Origin: Bacteroidota bacterium
GTDB lineage: Bacteria; Bacteroidota; Ignavibacteria; Ignavibacteriales; Ignavibacteriaceae
Reading direction: 5' to 3'
Assembly (NCBI GenBank): GCA_021824145.1
Contig: JAKALM010000021.1
Span: 1 to 39,635, forward strand
DNA length: 39,635 bases
The notes beneath the pieces are model-generated. The model did not search any database and was not told where the DNA came from. It saw only the letters and a list, made by a program, of their open reading frames with translations. Shown piece by piece: positions 35,535 to 39,635 of the stretch. Both the position numbers and the translations under genes were made by a program. The first letter of the stretch is position 1. Each line of letters opens with the position of its first letter.

Positions 35535-35585
35535 AATTGCTTAACTACCTAACCGTTTAAAAAACAATTTAGTAATTAAGCAATT
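35535..35585. terminator. Long-loop hairpin between convergent genes
   Basis: AATTGCTTAACTAC (35535-35548) and GTAATTAAGCAATT (35572-35585) pair at 13 of 14 positions around a 23-base loop. It lies just after the kinase stop and before the end of bshB1. Without a U-tract on the plus side, terminator function is moderate inference. Confidence 0.5.
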
Positions 35586-35631
35586 GTAAAATTGAAAAGC
35601 TTTTAATTTTGGTTTGCTTTATATAAGCCTA

Positions 35632-36354
35632 TCAATCAGTTTTGAAAATTTTACCAAAGTCATATTCAATTTTTTCTTCACAATAAAAAGGCTCGCCGAA
35701 ATGTTTGCCAATTTGAAACCCATAAAACTGTGCTCTTGATTCAATATATTTAATAAATTCTGGACGGCTAATAAACGTTTCTGGTTCGGTACTTTTAGGA
35801 TTGTGAAATTGAGTTGAATAACATTTTATGGCTTTCATTTTTGTTTCAAAACTTTCGGTAATATCAACAATAAATGTTGGTTCAAAAGTGTAAGTCTGCA
35901 TATAATAAAATAGTTTTTGCGGACGATATGGCTCTTGGGAAACTTCTTTATCGAAAGTTTTTATTTTAGCTAAACCAGTTGAAAACATTGCTCGTTTTAC
36001 AAGGACGCTTGTATCTATATGATCTGGATGACGATCGTTAAAATATGGAGCGAAAATAACTTTAGGTTTATATTTTCTAATCGTCATAATAATTTTCATT
36101 AAATTTTCTTTATTATTATAAATATCTCCATCTGTTAAATGAAGATTTTCCCTAACTGCAGCCTTCAAAACTATTGCAGCCTGAAAAGCTTCTTTCTGTC
36201 TTGTCTCAGCCGATCCTCTTGTGCTTAATTCCCCTCGCGTTAAATCAATCATTCCAACTTTTATATGATTTGAAGTAAACTTTACAATTGTTCCACCCAT
36301 TGATAGCTCTGCATCGTCTGGATGAGCAGCAAAAATTAGTACATCTAGATTCAT
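35632..36354 (-). CDS. bshB1: Bacillithiol biosynthesis deacetylase BshB1
   Basis: A 240-residue PIG-L-family zinc deacetylase that removes the acetyl group from N-acetylglucosaminyl-malate, the second step of bacillithiol synthesis. Motifs: AAHPDDAELSMGGT (His11, Asp13, Asp14), DLTRGELSTRGS.ETRQ.E, and FNDRHPDHIDTS. The ETFISRPEFIKYIESRAQFYG C-terminal block is characteristic of the BshB1 subgroup rather than mycothiol or LPS deacetylases. Presence implies this organism uses bacillithiol as its low-molecular-weight thiol; bshA and bshC are not in the window. Confidence 0.93.
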   Translation of the reverse strand: MNLDVLIFAAHPDDAELSMGGTIVKFTSNHIKVGMIDLTRGELSTRGSAETRQKEAFQAAIVLKAAVRENLHLTDGDIYNNKENLMKIIMTIRKYKPKVIFAPYFNDRHPDHIDTSVLVKRAMFSTGLAKIKTFDKEVSQEPYRPQKLFYYMQTYTFEPTFIVDITESFETKMKAIKCYSTQFHNPKSTEPETFISRPEFIKYIESRAQFYGFQIGKHFGEPFYCEEKIEYDFGKIFKTD

Positions 36355-36559
36355 AAGATTAAATTTTTGTTCTTTAATTGTTAATTAGCTCGATCAACAT
36401 AAGTATTTTAAAACTTTTATGCTATAAATAGTTTCTAAAAAATCTTAAAAAAATATTTATGAAATAGAATTCCAAATCAAAAGATATTTATTTATCTTTT
36501 GTCCAAACTTTCCAGCCAAGTGAATTTAACTAATATTTATTTTTTTGGAAGGAAATATT

Positions 36560-38218
36560 ATGTTATTAAAAATTATTTTTTCGAGTATTTTTATGATTGC
36601 AGCAGCTACAATTTCATTTTCTCAAGAAAATAAAAGAGCCTTTATTAATGGAAAAATTTATACTGTTGATAAAAATCTTTCGATTGCCCAAGCTGTTATT
36701 GTTCAAAATGGGAAAATTATTTTTGTCGGCAGTAATTCTAATGCAAAAAAAATAATAGATGATAAAACTGAGATTATCGATCTAAATGGCAAGCTAATGC
36801 TTCCTGGTTTTATAGATAATCATACGCATTTTATAAGCGGCGGCTTTTATCTTTTAGGGTTGGATTTGCGTCATGCTAAATCAACTAGTGAATTTAAATC
36901 TACTCTAAAAAATTATGTTGAAACACATCAAGGGAAATGGATTACCAGCGGTAATTGGGACCACGAAGCTTGGGAAACTAAAGAGCTTCCAACTAAAGAA
37001 ATGATCGATTCGTTTTCGCAAAATACTCCAATATTTATTGATCGATTTGATGGACATATGGCTCTTGCAAATTCATATGCATTAAAACTTGCCGGAATAA
37101 CAAAATCATCAATTAGTCCGGATGGCGGTACAATAGTAAAAGATCCTCAAACCGGTGAGCCGACAGGAATTTTGAAAGATAATGCTATGTCATTAATTTA
37201 TTCAATTATTCCAGAAGCAACTGAAGAAGAAAATTATAGTGCTGGATTATCAGCATTGGAAGAAGCAAAAAAAAATGGCGTGACTAGCATTCAAGATATT
37301 ACTTACAAAAAAGATTTGATCACTTACCAGAAGCTCGAAAAAGAAAATAAACTTACTTGCCGTATATACACTCGTTTACCGATTGCAGATTATAAAAATT
37401 TAGTTGATGCTGGAATTCAACAAAATTTTGGCAGTGACAAAATCAAACTTGGTTCTTTAAAAGCTTTTGCTGATGGTTCACTTGGATCAAGCACGGCATG
37501 GTTTTTTGAAAAGTACAACCAAGATACAACAACTTACGGCTTACCAATGGATATTGTAACAAATGGTCTGCTTGAAAAATGGGCAACTGATGCTGATAAA
37601 AACAAATTACAAATTTCAATTCATGCAATCGGAGATAGAGCGAATTCTTATTTGCTTGATTTGTTTACAAAAATTGAAAATAAAAATCCTAACTGGGATA
37701 GAAGATTCAGAATTGAACATGCACAACATGTAAAAAAGGAAGATATAGAGCGTTTTGCAAAATTAAATGTTATAGTTTCAGCTCAGCCTTATCATTGTAT
37801 TGATGACGGAGTTTGGGCTGCTAAGAGAATTGGAAACGAAAGAATAAAAGACGCTTATCCATTTAAATCATTTTTAGATGCCGGCGTAAAACTTTGCTTT
37901 GGCAGCGATTGGACGGTTGCACCATTGAATCCGATTTGGGGAATTTATGCGGCAGTTACTCGAAGAACATTGGACGATAAAAATCCTGATGGCTGGATCC
38001 CCGATCAAAAAATTTCAGTTGAAGATGCAATTAAATGTTATACAATTAATAATGCATACGCTGCTTTTGAGGAAAATGTGAAAGGAAGTATTGAACTGGG
38101 AAAACTAGCAGATTTAGTTGTTCTGAACGAGGATATTTTATCAATTGATCCAGCGAATATTAAAAATGTAAAAGTCGATATGACTGTTTTTAATGGAAAT
38201 ATAATTTTTCAAAGATAA
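36560..38218 (+). CDS. Secreted amidohydrolase, YtcJ-like (amidohydrolase family 3)
   Basis: A protein of about 552 residues starting at the ATG at 36560; an in-frame TTG at 36545 is unlikely because it lies within the GGAAGG ribosome-binding region. A signal peptide ends near residue 20 (TISFSQE). The metal site DNHTHFISGG is followed by ADGSLGSSTAWFFE, the His motifs SIHAIGDRA and RIEHAQHV, and the final Asp in CFGSDWTVAPLNP. These define the YtcJ-like group of metal-dependent hydrolases with unknown substrates (amide or ester bonds). Export to the periplasm is predicted. Confidence 0.9.
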   Translation: MLLKIIFSSIFMIAAATISFSQENKRAFINGKIYTVDKNLSIAQAVIVQNGKIIFVGSNSNAKKIIDDKTEIIDLNGKLMLPGFIDNHTHFISGGFYLLGLDLRHAKSTSEFKSTLKNYVETHQGKWITSGNWDHEAWETKELPTKEMIDSFSQNTPIFIDRFDGHMALANSYALKLAGITKSSISPDGGTIVKDPQTGEPTGILKDNAMSLIYSIIPEATEEENYSAGLSALEEAKKNGVTSIQDITYKKDLITYQKLEKENKLTCRIYTRLPIADYKNLVDAGIQQNFGSDKIKLGSLKAFADGSLGSSTAWFFEKYNQDTTTYGLPMDIVTNGLLEKWATDADKNKLQISIHAIGDRANSYLLDLFTKIENKNPNWDRRFRIEHAQHVKKEDIERFAKLNVIVSAQPYHCIDDGVWAAKRIGNERIKDAYPFKSFLDAGVKLCFGSDWTVAPLNPIWGIYAAVTRRTLDDKNPDGWIPDQKISVEDAIKCYTINNAYAAFEENVKGSIELGKLADLVVLNEDILSIDPANIKNVKVDMTVFNGNIIFQR

Positions 38219-38402
38219 TTTTAAAGTATATTTTTTATTAAAATCTAAGAATAAAATTTTATAATTAATAGAGGACAAAATATCTAGTTTGCGATTTGGC
38301 AGAGTGACTTTTATATTCATATTATAAAATCATGACAGTTTTGATAGCAAATTCTACAATTAATTTTTTTCAATTTATGTTTTAACTTATTTGGAGTTTA
38401 TA

Positions 38403-39542
38403 ATGAAAAGTCTATTCCTGTTTTTATTTATATTGAGCATTTTTAGTGCTGCTTCCTTTACCCAAACAAAACATAAAAATGGGCAAAATATTTCTAAAAA
38501 ATTATTTGGGAAATTAAACAATGGAAAAGAAGTTTATTTGTATTCACTACAAAATAAACTTGGCGCAGAATTAAAAGTAACTAATTTTGGTGCAACAGTT
38601 GTTTCGTTAACAATGCCAGATAAAAATGGTAATTATAAAGATATTGTTCTTGGATACGATAATTTAAAAAGCTATGAAAATGGCACTTCATATTTTGGAG
38701 CTATTGTAGGACGCTATGCAAACAGAATTTCAAAAGGCAAAATAAAAATTAATGGAAAGTTATATCAATTATCTGTTAATGAAGGAGAGAATCAGCTTCA
38801 TGGCGGTAAAATAGGATTTAATAAAATGCTTTGGACTGCCAAAACTTTCGTTTCTAAAGATGGACCTTCGATCGAACTAACTTTACTTAGTCCAGATGGC
38901 GATCAAGGATATCCAGGTAAAGTTACACTTAATGTAACATACACATTAACTAACAATAATGAATTAAAAATTTCTTATGAAGGCACAACTGATAAAACTA
39001 CAGTTTTAAATCCTTCTCATCATTCATATTTTAATTTAACTGGAAACTTTTCAAATACGATTTTAGATCATCAACTGAAAATAAATGCAAACGAATTTAC
39101 TCCAATTGATAAAGAATTCATTCCAACTGGTAAAATTGAATCTATAGTGAATACTCCCTTAGACTTTCGCAAACTTACAGCAATTGGAGCTCATATAAAT
39201 GATAATTTTGAACAATTAAAATTTGCTCATGGCTATGACTTTAACTGGGTTTTAAATAATTATAATAAAAAAGTAAGAGAAGTGGCAGATGTTTATGAAC
39301 CAACCACAGGAAGATACATGCAAGTTTTCACTGACCAACCAGGCCTTCAATTTTATTCAGGTAATTTTTTAAATGGTACAGAAATTGGTAAGAATGGAAT
39401 TCACTATAACTTTAGAACAGGATTCTGTTTAGAGGCACAGCATTACCCAGATTCTCCAAATGAACCTCAATGGCCATCAGTAATTTTAAAACCAGGACAA
39501 ATATATAGACAAACTACAATCTATAAATTTTCAACAAAGTAA
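38403..39542 (+). CDS. galM: Aldose 1-epimerase (mutarotase), secreted
   Basis: A protein of about 379 residues interconverting alpha and beta anomers of sugars. The ATG at 38403, preceded by TTGGAG, is chosen over an in-frame TTG at 38391. A signal peptide of about 21 residues indicates periplasmic action. Family motifs: NFGATVVSLTMPDKNG, GRYANRISKG, LHGG, NPSHHSYFNLTG (catalytic His) and FCLEAQHYPDSPN (catalytic Glu). It ends just before a strong bidirectional terminator. Confidence 0.94.
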   Translation: MKSLFLFLFILSIFSAASFTQTKHKNGQNISKKLFGKLNNGKEVYLYSLQNKLGAELKVTNFGATVVSLTMPDKNGNYKDIVLGYDNLKSYENGTSYFGAIVGRYANRISKGKIKINGKLYQLSVNEGENQLHGGKIGFNKMLWTAKTFVSKDGPSIELTLLSPDGDQGYPGKVTLNVTYTLTNNNELKISYEGTTDKTTVLNPSHHSYFNLTGNFSNTILDHQLKINANEFTPIDKEFIPTGKIESIVNTPLDFRKLTAIGAHINDNFEQLKFAHGYDFNWVLNNYNKKVREVADVYEPTTGRYMQVFTDQPGLQFYSGNFLNGTEIGKNGIHYNFRTGFCLEAQHYPDSPNEPQWPSVILKPGQIYRQTTIYKFSTK

Positions 39543-39553
39543 TATTGGAAACA

Positions 39554-39588
39554 AAAAAGCCCGATTTTTTATCAAAATCGAGCTTTTT
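39554..39588. terminator. Bidirectional intrinsic terminator between galM and tRNA-Thr
   Basis: AAAAAGC (39554-39560) and CGATTTT (39562-39568) pair with AAAATCG (39574-39580) and GCTTTTT (39582-39588), with one C-A mismatch and a five-base loop. T-runs flank both sides, so it can end galM on the plus strand and the tRNA transcript on the minus strand. Confidence 0.88.
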
Positions 39589-39592
39589 CTTG

Positions 39593-39635
39593 AGCTGGCA
39601 GTCGGATTCGAACCAACGACCTGCTGATTACAAAT
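39593..39635 (-). tRNA. tRNA-Thr(UGU), 3' part; gene runs off the window
   Basis: On the minus strand the visible part holds anticodon loop TTTGTAA (anticodon UGU), the 3' anticodon stem TCAGC, a short variable region, a T-arm GTTGG-TTCGAAT-CCGAC and the acceptor strand TGCCAGC with discriminator T. CCA is not encoded. The acceptor 5' strand and D-arm lie beyond the window edge. The isotype is set by the anticodon. Confidence 0.9.

Overview
The window is AT-rich chromosomal DNA, read here as a Gram-negative member of the Bacteroidota/Chlorobi-Ignavibacteria group. The evidence is a BBP2-type outer-membrane porin, a HYC_CC_PP-like secreted protein beside a CusABC efflux system, a bacillithiol-type deacetylase (BshB1), paired M16 peptidases, a GHL10-type secreted protein and several lipoproteins. 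The lineage is inferred from gene content; no rRNA or other phylogenetic marker is present.

Left end (1-4407) is an accessory island. It holds the start of an IS110-family transposase, a 210-bp attC-like folded site, a restriction-modification pair (a YhdJ-like adenine methyltransferase overlapping a PD-(D/E)XK-like endonuclease) and a fragment of an integron integrase (IntI) that has lost its N-terminal part. The 12-bp word ATTACAGCTAAC lies in inverted orientation on both sides of the R-M pair, where core sites of an integron cassette would be expected. The integrase fragment points the same way as the cassette, as in reverse-oriented integrons. About 1.35 kb of gene-free DNA with degenerate and tandem repeats follows.

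4408-8708: an ammonium locus (PII protein, porin, Amt transporter, then a small membrane protein after a hairpin) and a convergent VanY-like peptidase. 8990-16457: a copper/silver efflux locus (Cys-rich secreted protein, CusA with all three metal-relay methionines, CusC, CusB, a second heavy-metal-binding lipoprotein and a monohaem cytochrome c). 16513-20397: an active/inactive M16 peptidase pair, a small HMA-like protein, a SHOCT protein and an unknown 78-residue ORF. 20622-25955: a PBP4-like carboxypeptidase, a response regulator and two PAS-containing histidine kinases, all on the minus strand. 26435-29916: iron uptake (FeoA, FeoB, a Fur-family regulator, a metallo-beta-lactamase-fold hydrolase).

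29990 to the end is mostly housekeeping: M28 peptidase with PDZ domain, YjbQ, a GHL10-like protein, a low-molecular-weight phosphatase overlapping a fructosamine-kinase-like protein (a likely protein-deglycation pair), BshB1, a secreted amidohydrolase, a secreted aldose 1-epimerase, a bidirectional terminator and the 3' part of a tRNA-Thr(UGU) gene. The most unusual part is the integron relic with its R-M cassette and abutting IS110 element.
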